Shown piece after piece: positions 1-6,272 of a DNA stretch of 8,674 bases; the stretch's first letter is position 1; each line of letters begins with the position of its first letter. The translations under genes were made by a program, and so were the position numbers. The notes under the pieces were generated by a model. That model was not told where the DNA came from. It searched no databases and was given only the letters and a program-made list of their open reading frames with translations. This DNA is from Desulfobacterales bacterium (GTDB lineage: Bacteria > Desulfobacterota > Desulfobacteria > Desulfobacterales > QNYZ01). Where the stretch lies: assembly GCA_029938515.1 (NCBI GenBank), contig JAOZUU010000089.1:1-8674 (forward strand), in the 5' to 3' direction.

Positions 1-327
1 AGGCATATTAAAGGATGCATCATCCAGCTGGTTGGAAAGATGAGCGGCAAGGACCTGATTCACATCACCCACAATGCCGCAGATCAATTGAATATCAGTG
101 CCATGTATCATATGGTCCATCATCTCACTGATGGCGCAGCAGATGATCACATTAACGTTCATTTTTTTTATCAGGTTAAACCGCTCAACAAGTGAAAATT
201 TTACAAGGGAAATTTCCTGCCTGCTGATTTCACTGTCTTGATCAAAATCTATGATCAGCAGCCGGGTACAATTGTCTAAAACCGGTGAAACCCTTTTATG
301 AAATACGGGGATGGCAATTCGGATCAT
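1..327 (-). CDS. NifX/NafY-like protein (Nitro_FeMo-Co family), 3' end cut by window edge
   Basis: The visible 109 codons begin MIRIAIPVFHKRVSPVLDNC and have the layout of the dinitrogenase iron-molybdenum cofactor biosynthesis family: a short N-terminal beta strand (RIAIPVF), the VSPVLD segment, a second strand LLIIDFD, then NVNVIICCAIS and the IQLICGIVGDVNQVLAAH stretch. Relatives of this kind in anaerobes usually continue into an MPGC-type end, and the reading here leaves the window at FNMP. Cys20, Cys63, Cys64 and Cys83 are visible. The ATG at 327 follows a GAGGA-like ribosome site, and an in-frame TGA lies just upstream, so this start is firm. Family members bind iron-sulfur or Fe/Mo cofactor precursors, but many sit outside nitrogen-fixation loci and have no known role. 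No nif gene is visible here. It is the last visible gene of the minus-strand cluster, 109 bp after the cysteine-tailed protein. The family call is fairly sure and the role is unknown. Confidence 0.82.
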   Translation of the reverse strand, partial: MIRIAIPVFHKRVSPVLDNCTRLLIIDFDQDSEISRQEISLVKFSLVERFNLIKKMNVNVIICCAISEMMDHMIHGTDIQLICGIVGDVNQVLAAHLSNQLDDASFNMP

Positions 328-368
328 TTCTAATCCTCATGCTGATGATGCCACAGTTAATTTGCAAA

Positions 369-407
369 CAGGTTTTTGATCCAGGTTTTTGATCCAGTTT
401 TTTGATA
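369..407. repeat. Three tandem copies of a 13-bp unit
   Basis: The unit CAGGTTTTTGATC occurs exactly at 369-381 and 382-394, with a third copy at 395-407 matching 11 of 13 bases (CAGTTTTTTGATA). It lies in the 109-bp gap between the stop of the cysteine-tailed protein gene and the start of the NifX-like gene, so it would be in the transcript as a spacer or leader. It may be plain slippage or a repeated binding site. The sequence does not decide between these. Confidence 0.85.
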
Positions 408-436
408 ATAGGCATTTGGCCCAAAGTCGGTTTGTT

Positions 437-1411
437 TCAGGTGCAGCCGCACGAGGATGCCAGTTCCGACTTGTATTCGGCATTGGCCAGGGACCACCAG
501 AGCGGGTTGATGTGCGTATCTTCAGGCAGTTTATTACAGACCGCCTTGTCGGTCGAATGACAATGGTCGCAATGAAAAGTCTGATCGTATAAAACATCTG
601 CCTTATCCAGTTCAATATCCTGTTCATCCGGGTGATGTGCCTGAAAATCGATACGGTGATGGTGGCCGTCGGCCGGGCCAAAGAAAACAGATGCTGAATA
701 ACAATGGATATCCGGTGCATCCGCACACTCAAATGTGGCGCCGCCCGTATAAACGTATTCAAATCCGGAGGAGCGGGTGATGCGCAGCCGTATCGGTTTT
801 GTTTTACTATAAAATGCATACATGGAAAGGAGCCGGTCAAAAAATAGATACCCCAGCTTCCATCCCGGCACTGAGCGGTCTGTTTCGCCTTTTGCAAAAT
901 TTCTGCTTTTTCCGATCAGCTCATATTCCTGAACCCTCTCTTTTTCATAACCGATCCGCATGGTGTCCAGGCTCTCCAGGGTGAAACATGCCATGTCGTC
1001 ATCTATACCCACCTCATATTCCATAGCGGCTACATTGAACAGGGATCCGGAAAGCCTCTCCCGGTCTTCAAAGCGCGGCGTATGGGTGTCATCGAAAAAA
1101 CAGGACTGTGTTAAATGCCGTTCCTGGAAAGAAAAGGAGTTGAATACGTCCCGGTCGGCATAAGGGTAGTATTTGACCGTAAAAATACCCCGTGCTGTTT
1201 TTGGATGATATTCACTAACCGAGGTTTCAGATAGTTGAAGATGGTAAACACCCTGGGCATCTGAAATCCAGAAATACCAAGCGGGTGCGTTCCCCCAGAT
1301 CTGACTGACCCCTTCAATCCCGAGCAGATTTTTAACTCTGTCAACCCAAGAAACAGTGGCCAGCATGCCATCAATTTTATTTCGAAACAAACTTTCCGGA
1401 TCGATTGTCAC
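437..1411 (-). CDS. Unrecognised 324-residue protein with Cys/His-rich C-terminal tail
   Basis: I do not recognise this protein. It has no signal peptide or membrane segment, so it is probably cytoplasmic. The first 275 residues are rich in aromatic and charged residues with alternating beta-like stretches (AWYFWISDAQGVYHLQL, GIFTVKYYPY, FEYVYTGGATFEC). A histidine cluster GHHHRIDFQAHH lies near 249-260. The tail has CDHCH (Cys281, Cys284, His285), Cys292, and ends SSCGCT (Cys321, Cys323). CDHCH formally fits the c-type heme motif, but without an export signal a zinc, iron or Fe-S site is more likely. Translation starts at a GTG (1411) that overlaps the upstream TGA by four bases (GTGA), with GAAAGGA five bases before it. 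This indicates coupling to the 89-residue gene. A NifX-like gene follows. A metal-handling or cofactor role is an inference from the cysteines and this neighbour. Confidence 0.85.
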   Translation of the reverse strand: MTIDPESLFRNKIDGMLATVSWVDRVKNLLGIEGVSQIWGNAPAWYFWISDAQGVYHLQLSETSVSEYHPKTARGIFTVKYYPYADRDVFNSFSFQERHLTQSCFFDDTHTPRFEDRERLSGSLFNVAAMEYEVGIDDDMACFTLESLDTMRIGYEKERVQEYELIGKSRNFAKGETDRSVPGWKLGYLFFDRLLSMYAFYSKTKPIRLRITRSSGFEYVYTGGATFECADAPDIHCYSASVFFGPADGHHHRIDFQAHHPDEQDIELDKADVLYDQTFHCDHCHSTDKAVCNKLPEDTHINPLWWSLANAEYKSELASSCGCT

Positions 1412-1677
1412 TCTGGTCCTTTCATCAAAATGAGTTCTTTCACGATATCAATTTTTTCTCGGCCCTCGGTTTTGATTCCATTCATTCGTGCGGTTTCCAG
1501 TAGAATATCATCCGGATAGGCCAGTGTCAGAGCGTAGCTCGATTCGTAAGATTCAAAGAACCTGTCAATTTCTTCCCGCTCCTTTGCTGCCTGTAAGCCG
1601 GCTCTGAAACTCTCAATGAAATTTCCGGCTTGCAGGCGTGGATAATCTGTTAAAAATTGCCGCTTGTTTTTATCCAT
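1408..1677 (-). CDS. Unrecognised 89-residue helical protein
   Basis: This is a small soluble protein with no cysteines and no signal peptide. It is charged and reads as mostly helical, with a central segment rich in Glu, Lys and Arg (AAKEREEIDRFFESYESS). Its ATG at 1677 overlaps the end of the membrane-protein gene by eight bases. The ribosome site GGGAG is inside that upstream gene, nine bases before the start. Its own TGA overlaps the GTG of the next gene by four bases. This tight double overlap makes it very likely a real gene, translated together with the membrane protein and the cysteine-tailed protein. It could be an adaptor, chaperone or small subunit, but nothing in the sequence identifies a function. 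Confidence 0.85.
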   Translation of the reverse strand: MDKNKRQFLTDYPRLQAGNFIESFRAGLQAAKEREEIDRFFESYESSYALTLAYPDDILLETARMNGIKTEGREKIDIVKELILMKGPE

Positions 1678-2914
1678 TATCTTCTACTCCCGGCTTAATT
1701 TTTTTCAATGGCCACCCGTTGAAAAATTCATTCTGAATGATAATGATGCTCAGAAAAAGCAGCGTCCATACAAGCGGTGTGTCACCCGGTTGTGCGAATC
1801 CTTCAACTTTCGCCAGAAAGAAAGTGGCCAAAGGAGAGTAATAGAACCAGTAAAGCAGCATGCCGATGGCAATGGCGAGCAGGGTCCTTATAAGGGCCCG
1901 TAGCCACAGGCGATTCAGATTTGGAAAGTTGTTAAAATAGTTTTTGAGAATAAATGCGGCCAGGACAAAAAATCCGGAAATTTCACCTGCATGAATATAA
2001 CGCCAGTCCGGCCCATCCGTGTACTGGCCGCCGACAAAGGCTTCATCCCACACGGAATCAAAGATCTGCAGGAAGATAAATAAAAGGATGATTCCCAATG
2101 TCAGGGTAGCGATAAAAGTGGCAAAACCCTTTCCGAAAGTGCCCTCACCATTTATTTCAAATTTCTTCCATGGCTGCCCTTCCCAGAGCAAATCCGAGAA
2201 GATTATCCAGGCCAGGATGCACAAAACAAGGCCGAGGCTGAAAAAAGCGCTCCCGGTGCTTGCAAGGGCTTCCCACCAAGGGGCGACACCCGCCTTGGAT
2301 TGGGCGGGGTAAAAAAGATAGCAGATGTGGGAATGAAACAGGAAAATATAAAAAAGCGTGGTGAAAAAGAAGACGACGAAAAATTTCGACCATGCCCGGG
2401 TACCGGCACCGTCATTGTGCCAGGGCCACCGGCCGAATCCAAGGTCCCAAAATAAGGCTATCCAAAGAAACGCCGTAAAATAATAGAGAATGGCGGTTGA
2501 TGCGTTTTCCCTTGCGGCAAAAGGCTCGGCACCGATACCGCCGCCGGCCACAATTGAATCCGGACTGAAATAGGCGATGCCAAACTTACCGATAAACCCC
2601 CAGAAAACCAGGTAATTGATAACGCCCATAAGAAGAAAGGAAATAAACGTCCACAATAGTCCCCTGAGGATGACATTTTTATTTTTGGATTGATTCTCAA
2701 ACCAGGAATTATAGTCAAGAACTTTGGTCAGCAGTATGAGGCCTGACAGGAAAACGACGATTAGAGAAAAGCCGTACATCGGTGTATATAGTTTCATCAC
2801 CGTGTTCGGGTTCATAAGAATATACCAGAGGACCCAGACGATACAAAAAACACCGGCCAGATTGATCACACCGAAGAAGTAATTGAACCTGTTTTCTGTG
2901 CTGTCGGTAGCCAT
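1670..2914 (-). CDS. Unrecognised integral membrane protein, about ten helices
   Basis: The 414 residues include about ten hydrophobic segments, roughly at 12-33, 45-63, 86-107, 140-158, 177-197, 222-240, 264-284, 310-326, 340-368 and 381-396. The protein is very rich in Trp and Phe. Possible ligand or proton-path residues lie at membrane borders: His194 and His196 in FLFHSHICYLF, His166 in WPWHND, and His308 in YIHAGE. Segment 118-137 carries a glycine-rich loop (VAGGGIGAEPF). I cannot assign it to a transporter or a quinone/heme protein family. The start is firm: AAGGAGG lies six bases before the ATG. The gene follows the exported MBL-fold protein by 108 bp and overlaps the 89-residue gene. 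Given the cytochrome and periplasmic hydrolase in the same operon, an electron-transfer or substrate-passage role at the membrane is plausible, but this is inference. Confidence 0.88.
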   Translation of the reverse strand: MATDSTENRFNYFFGVINLAGVFCIVWVLWYILMNPNTVMKLYTPMYGFSLIVVFLSGLILLTKVLDYNSWFENQSKNKNVILRGLLWTFISFLLMGVINYLVFWGFIGKFGIAYFSPDSIVAGGGIGAEPFAARENASTAILYYFTAFLWIALFWDLGFGRWPWHNDGAGTRAWSKFFVVFFFTTLFYIFLFHSHICYLFYPAQSKAGVAPWWEALASTGSAFFSLGLVLCILAWIIFSDLLWEGQPWKKFEINGEGTFGKGFATFIATLTLGIILLFIFLQIFDSVWDEAFVGGQYTDGPDWRYIHAGEISGFFVLAAFILKNYFNNFPNLNRLWLRALIRTLLAIAIGMLLYWFYYSPLATFFLAKVEGFAQPGDTPLVWTLLFLSIIIIQNEFFNGWPLKKIKPGVEDNG

Positions 2915-2941
2915 ATCATTCCTCCTTGGAAAAGATGGAAA

Positions 2942-2981
2942 GAAGGGAAAAGGTCAATCAGCACAAGCATCTTCTCCCTTC
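2942..2981 (-). other. Imperfect hairpin in the operon gap
   Basis: Arms GAAGGGAAAAG (2942-2952) and CTTCTCCCTTC (2971-2981) pair with one A-C mismatch around an 18-base loop. They lie between the MBL-fold gene and the membrane-protein gene. On the minus strand the sequence after it is pyrimidine-rich but has no clean run of T, so it could be a weak attenuator, an RNA processing or stabilising site, or chance. It lies outside the ribosome site of the membrane-protein gene. Confidence 0.35.
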
Positions 2982-3022
2982 CAGCCTGAAGTGCGGCCTC
3001 TATAACAGGAAAATGCCCGTTC

Positions 3023-4120
3023 CTAAAAGGTGACGGTGTCGCCATTGGTCAGAAAGACATTGCTCGTCTTTGCGACCGTTGAATATTTTTTATAGGTCTT
3101 GTACTTATCGGTGCCCTTGACGACCGGGATACCTTGTGCCGCAGCCTTTTCAGCCCAGATCCAACCCGTACAGTGGTTGCAGCCCAGCTTCTGGATCTTA
3201 AAAGCCTTCACCCCTTTGATGATGTCATCAAATTTGGGATCCCAGGTTTCAAACAGGCTGATGTGGAGACCACCGTAACACCCGTAAGGTTTATATCCCT
3301 TAAAGTTTTTACGGGCATAGGAAAACAGGGAGAGGACTCCCGGATGGCAGCAGCCCGTTACGGTAACGATCCCCTTGTCTTTAACGTTAAAATAGAGCAC
3401 ATTTTCTCCCCGCACCCTAAGAAGAATGGGCACATCAAAGTTCCTTATGGCAACACCGGGCATCATCCGGTATATCCCTTCGCCCTTTTCACCCTTGGGG
3501 TCGCACAGCACCAACTTTCCGGTATGGGGCACGTCGTTTTTACAGATGTGCATCATTTCACCGGTATTCTTGTCCTTTGCCATATGGTGGGCCTTCTCTT
3601 TCAACAGCGCCATGTCCTCCGGATAATAGGTCTTTGGCGCATAAAAGGGGATATCCGCTTTGTGCTTCAGGGTCGATTCGATTCCCCAGAAGTGATCCAG
3701 GTGCCAGTGGGACAGAACCATGAATTCTATCTCGCCGCTTTTCAGCATTGCAGGGATGTTGTTCATTTCATAGATATAATCCATCCATTCGTTGTTCCAG
3801 CCCGTATCCAGTAAAAATTTTCTTTTTTTTCCTTCAAGAGTCGTTACTGTCATTAAAACAGAATACCCTCCGGCATTGTCCCATTTCCAGGGTATTATGT
3901 ACTGGTTCGTCATTGCCCCACCGTAATCCATTATATCTTTTTTAAACAGATCGTTGTTAAACCAGCTCGTTTCGGTAAGGACATCAATCTTAAGATCCTT
4001 GATCTCTCCGATATCAATCTTTTTAGCGGCCTCGGCTTCACGGGTCAAAACACCCGCCCCCGTCATTGATGCCGCTATCCCAGTTGCAGCCATCGATTTT
4101 AAAAATGTTCTTCTTTTCAT
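3023..4120 (-). CDS. Tat-exported MBL-fold metallohydrolase
   Basis: The N terminus MKRRTFLK is a twin-arginine signal (KRRTFLK), followed by a hydrophobic Ala/Gly stretch and a likely cleavage after AEA near residue 31. A folded, cofactor-loaded protein in the periplasm is therefore expected. The mature part has the metallo-beta-lactamase signature SHWHLDH (His138, His140, Asp142, His143), preceded by the LLDTG strand (103-107). Later motifs are TGCCHPG (255-261, His259), GGLHIS (His286) and GCNHCTGW (313-320, His316). The CCHPG, GLH and HCTG motifs resemble the COG1237 group related to the dihydropterin aminobenzene-phosphate synthase MptA, rather than true beta-lactamases. Length 365 suits that group plus a signal. 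AAGGAGGC lies seven bases before the ATG. It follows the cytochrome gene by 52 bp. The catalytic fold is sure, the substrate is unknown. Cys257, Cys258, Cys314 and Cys317 flank the metal site. Confidence 0.9.
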   Translation of the reverse strand: MKRRTFLKSMAATGIAASMTGAGVLTREAEAAKKIDIGEIKDLKIDVLTETSWFNNDLFKKDIMDYGGAMTNQYIIPWKWDNAGGYSVLMTVTTLEGKKRKFLLDTGWNNEWMDYIYEMNNIPAMLKSGEIEFMVLSHWHLDHFWGIESTLKHKADIPFYAPKTYYPEDMALLKEKAHHMAKDKNTGEMMHICKNDVPHTGKLVLCDPKGEKGEGIYRMMPGVAIRNFDVPILLRVRGENVLYFNVKDKGIVTVTGCCHPGVLSLFSYARKNFKGYKPYGCYGGLHISLFETWDPKFDDIIKGVKAFKIQKLGCNHCTGWIWAEKAAAQGIPVVKGTDKYKTYKKYSTVAKTSNVFLTNGDTVTF

Positions 4121-4172
4121 AACAACGCCTCCTTAATATTTGATTTCGGAATGCTTTCTCTGTTTTTTTGTT

Positions 4173-4514
4173 TTAGCCTGCTTCTCTTTCCATGCCTTTA
4201 CGAAGATCATACAACAGATCGATAATCACTTCGCTTTCCTCTGCCGTTAAATCAAGACCGTAGCCATGCATCACGTTGACCACCAGATGCCAGTCATCTC
4301 TGGTCCGACCCGGTTTCTCGGGATCAGCAACAGACACATGGCAGTTCAGACATTTTTTTGCATAAATGGCATGGGCATTTTGGTGCTCCACCACTTTTTC
4401 GTTTTTCTGCTTGGCCGCACTTTGGGTCCCAATCAAAAATACCCCGCCCAGAATCAAGGTTGTACAAATGAATACGGCTAGGATGCCGCGCCCCTTGAAA
4501 AGATTCTTCATCAT
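4173..4514 (-). CDS. Small membrane-anchored monoheme cytochrome c
   Basis: This 113-residue protein has a positively charged start (KNLFKGRG) and one hydrophobic segment at about 9-29, acting as a signal anchor or signal peptide. A single c-type heme motif CLNCH follows (Cys55, Cys58, His59). Downstream, RTRDDWHLVVNVMHGYG supplies Met82 as the likely sixth heme ligand, and LTAEESEVIIDLLYDL is the typical C-terminal helix of this cytochrome class. It would carry electrons on the periplasmic side of the membrane. The gene starts ATGATG. AAGGAGGG lies four bases before the first ATG and seven before the second, so the second (4511) may be the true start. It is the first gene of the minus-strand operon and is preceded by a sigma-54-type promoter. 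It is a natural redox partner for the exported MBL-fold protein and the membrane protein, though this pairing is inferred. Confidence 0.92.
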   Translation of the reverse strand: MMKNLFKGRGILAVFICTTLILGGVFLIGTQSAAKQKNEKVVEHQNAHAIYAKKCLNCHVSVADPEKPGRTRDDWHLVVNVMHGYGLDLTAEESEVIIDLLYDLRKGMEREAG

Positions 4515-4612
4515 CTTACCCTCCTTTTCCTGGTTTTTTGGTTTTTGGTAAAATTGATTAGCTTAATTTTAGAATTAAAAATGGCTTAGAGGCAAAGTAA
4601 TACAAAAAAATT

Positions 4613-4630
4613 TTGCAAAAACTATACCGG
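4613..4630 (-). promoter_or_regulatory. Sigma-54 (-24/-12) promoter of the six-gene operon
   Basis: The minus strand reads CCGGTATAGTTTTTGCAA. The GG (4628-4627) and GC (4616-4615) are separated by exactly ten bases, as sigma-54 requires. The -12 element TTGCA is perfect and the -24 element CGGTA differs from TGGCA at two positions. The predicted start is near 4603, giving a leader of about 89 bases before the cytochrome gene. The adjacent sigma-54 activator gene supports the call. There is no competing sigma-70 promoter of better quality on this strand that I can see. Confidence 0.6.
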
Positions 4631-4694
4631 TAGTTGGCTTCAGATGAGAAAAAGCATTATCTATTTATTATTATAAGTATTTTTATTAAGGCAT

Positions 4695-4723
4695 TTGCTT
4701 TTAGATTTGGAATGGTGTATCAA
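4695..4723 (+). promoter_or_regulatory. Weak sigma-70-like promoter candidate for the activator gene
   Basis: TTGCTT (4695-4700) and TATCAA (4718-4723) are separated by 17 bases, matching the consensus at three and four positions. A start near 4730 would fall inside the palindrome at 4727-4741, so the activator could repress its own gene when bound there. The match is weak and the region is AT-rich, so this is only a candidate. Confidence 0.25.
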
Positions 4724-4726
4724 TAA

Positions 4727-4741
4727 GGAACAAATTGTTCC
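4727..4741. promoter_or_regulatory. Perfect palindrome, probable activator-binding (enhancer) site
   Basis: GGAACAAATTGTTCC is a perfect inverted repeat with seven-base arms and one central base. Its centre is about 131 bp upstream of the predicted sigma-54 start site, within the usual range for an upstream activating sequence. A dimeric Fis-type helix-turn-helix protein, such as the activator encoded next door, would be expected to bind such a site. I see only one copy in the window. Confidence 0.6.
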
Positions 4742-4863
4742 ACCACCATCGAAGAAAAAGAAACAAAATGAACCTGAAAACCGGAAAAAGCCGTAAGCCC
4801 ATCTGTTGTAGCATCAATATGATCGGGTCATCTTTCTGGGGGCAACGCCGAGGAACACCATAA

Positions 4864-6204
4864 ATGAAACCATCGGATAAAAATCTTGGGGAGCAGTATC
4901 AAAAAATACTGGATACCATTAGCGATGGTGTTTATTCGGTGGATCTTGACTGGCATGTCACATATTTTAACCGTGCAGCGGAAAAAATTACCGGAATCCC
5001 AAAAATAGAGGCCATTGGCCGCGCATGCTTCGAAGTATTCCGCAGCAATGTGTGTGAAAGCAATTGCATTATCCGCGAAACCCTGAACACCAACCGACCG
5101 ATCCTAAATCGGCCCATCTATATTATCCGGGCGGATAAAAAAAAGATCCCCATCAGCGCCACAACCGCCATATTAAAAGATGCCAAAGGAAAGGTCACCG
5201 GCGGCGTGGTCACCTTCAGGGACCTGACCGACATTCGCAAGCTCAGAAAGGAGCTCTTTAAGCAGCACTCCTATGAAGATATCGTCAGCAAGAATCCTGA
5301 AATGCACAGAATTTTCTCAATCCTGCCCCAAGTTGCCCGGAGCCACAGCACGGTTTTGATTGAAGGCGCAAGTGGTACGGGGAAAGAGCTTATTGCACGG
5401 GCGATTCACAACAACAGCTTTCACAAAAAAGGCCCTTTTGTTGCAGTCAACTGCGGGGCGTTGCCGGAAACGCTCGTTGAATCCGAACTTTTCGGATATA
5501 AGGCCGGTGCCTTTACTGACGCCAAAAAAGATAAGCAGGGCCGGTTTGCCCAGGCACAGAAGGGCACGCTTTTGCTGGATGAAATCGGCGATATATCACC
5601 GGTTATACAGATTCGGCTTTTGCGGGTTCTTCAAGAAAAAAAGTACGAGCCATTGGGGTCCACCACCTCTGTGCGTACAAATGCCCGGATTATTACGGCG
5701 ACCCATCACGATCTTGAGAAACTTGTAAAAAAGGGCAAATTCAGGAAAGATTTGTATTACCGTATCAACATTGTCAAAATTTCCCTGCCCACATTTGCAG
5801 AGCGCAAAGAGGATATCCCGATACTGGTGCACCATTTCATTGAACGGTTTAACCATCTTACCGGGAAAAATATCGCTGGAATTTCACAAAAGGCCATGGC
5901 CACATTGATGCTTCATGACTGGCCGGGAAACATACGGGAGCTGGAAAATGCCATTGAGCACGCCTTTGTGCTTTGTCAGGATGATATGATCAGCATTTCC
6001 TGTCTTCCGGATCATGTGCTCCCGCCAGCGGCTCTCAAACCCATTTCAATGGGATTAACGCTAAAAGAGATTGAGAAACGCGCCATATTACAATCTCTTG
6101 AGTGGCATCATTGGAAACGGGTTGCAACAGCCAATACGCTTGGCATTGACAAAAATACGCTTCGGCGAAAAATCATCCGATTAGGCATCAAGCCGTCCCC
6201 TTAG
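4864..6204 (+). CDS. Sigma-54-dependent activator: PAS, AAA+, Fis-type helix-turn-helix
   Basis: The domains are clear. A PAS sensor covers about 10-125 (DGVYSVDLDWHVTYFNRAAE to GGVVTFRDLTDIR). The AAA+ domain covers about 140-370. It has Walker A GASGTGKE (168-175), the sigma-54 contact loop GAFTDA (215-220, the usual GAFTGA with Asp for Gly), Walker B LLLDEIGD (236-243), arginine-finger candidates Arg294 and Arg300, and WPGNIREL (353-360). A Fis-type helix-turn-helix lies at about 400-444 (ATANTLGIDKNTLRRKI). There is no response-regulator receiver domain, so the PAS domain is the input. It carries Cys55, Cys64 and Cys68 in ACFEVFRSNVCESNC, a pattern found in PAS domains of anaerobes and suggestive of a redox or Fe-S sensor. 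GAGGA lies nine bases before the ATG. It is divergent from the cytochrome operon, which it very probably activates. Confidence 0.95.
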   Translation: MKPSDKNLGEQYQKILDTISDGVYSVDLDWHVTYFNRAAEKITGIPKIEAIGRACFEVFRSNVCESNCIIRETLNTNRPILNRPIYIIRADKKKIPISATTAILKDAKGKVTGGVVTFRDLTDIRKLRKELFKQHSYEDIVSKNPEMHRIFSILPQVARSHSTVLIEGASGTGKELIARAIHNNSFHKKGPFVAVNCGALPETLVESELFGYKAGAFTDAKKDKQGRFAQAQKGTLLLDEIGDISPVIQIRLLRVLQEKKYEPLGSTTSVRTNARIITATHHDLEKLVKKGKFRKDLYYRINIVKISLPTFAERKEDIPILVHHFIERFNHLTGKNIAGISQKAMATLMLHDWPGNIRELENAIEHAFVLCQDDMISISCLPDHVLPPAALKPISMGLTLKEIEKRAILQSLEWHHWKRVATANTLGIDKNTLRRKIIRLGIKPSP

Positions 6205-6272
6205 CTATCATTTGTTTTGCTTACACACGTTTGGTTTCTTATTTCAAGCTCACGTTTCAATTCCTTACCCCC

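Larger units (their letters stand above)
4515..4863. other. Divergent regulatory region between the operon and its activator gene
   Basis: These 349 bp contain no credible gene. From left to right they hold the ribosome site of the cytochrome gene, an AT-rich leader with repeated CCAAAAA on the minus strand, a -24/-12 promoter firing left, a strongly AT-rich stretch at about 4660-4690 that could favour DNA bending, a perfect palindrome at 4727-4741, and the leader of the activator gene. The order promoter, AT-rich linker, upstream palindrome is the usual architecture of a sigma-54 promoter with an enhancer. Confidence 0.7.

Noticed and set aside
695..780. Possible true c-type cytochrome call for the cysteine-tailed protein from its CDHCH motif
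   Set aside because: No signal peptide or membrane segment is present, only one motif is found, and the surrounding sequence does not resemble a cytochrome fold.
337..897. 186-codon minus-strand open frame overlapping the cysteine-tailed protein gene
   Set aside because: It lies in another frame of a gene that has a ribosome site and a coupled start. Its composition is not protein-like and its end runs through the tandem repeat.
3134..3814. 226-codon plus-strand open frame opposite the MBL-fold gene
   Set aside because: It is antisense to a gene with unmistakable Tat and metal-binding motifs, shows no domain, and is explained by codon bias of the opposite strand.
4569..4600. TTAATT-CTAA-AATTAA inverted repeat and other AT palindromes in the operon leader
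   Set aside because: Six-base AT-only arms are expected by chance in such AT-rich DNA.
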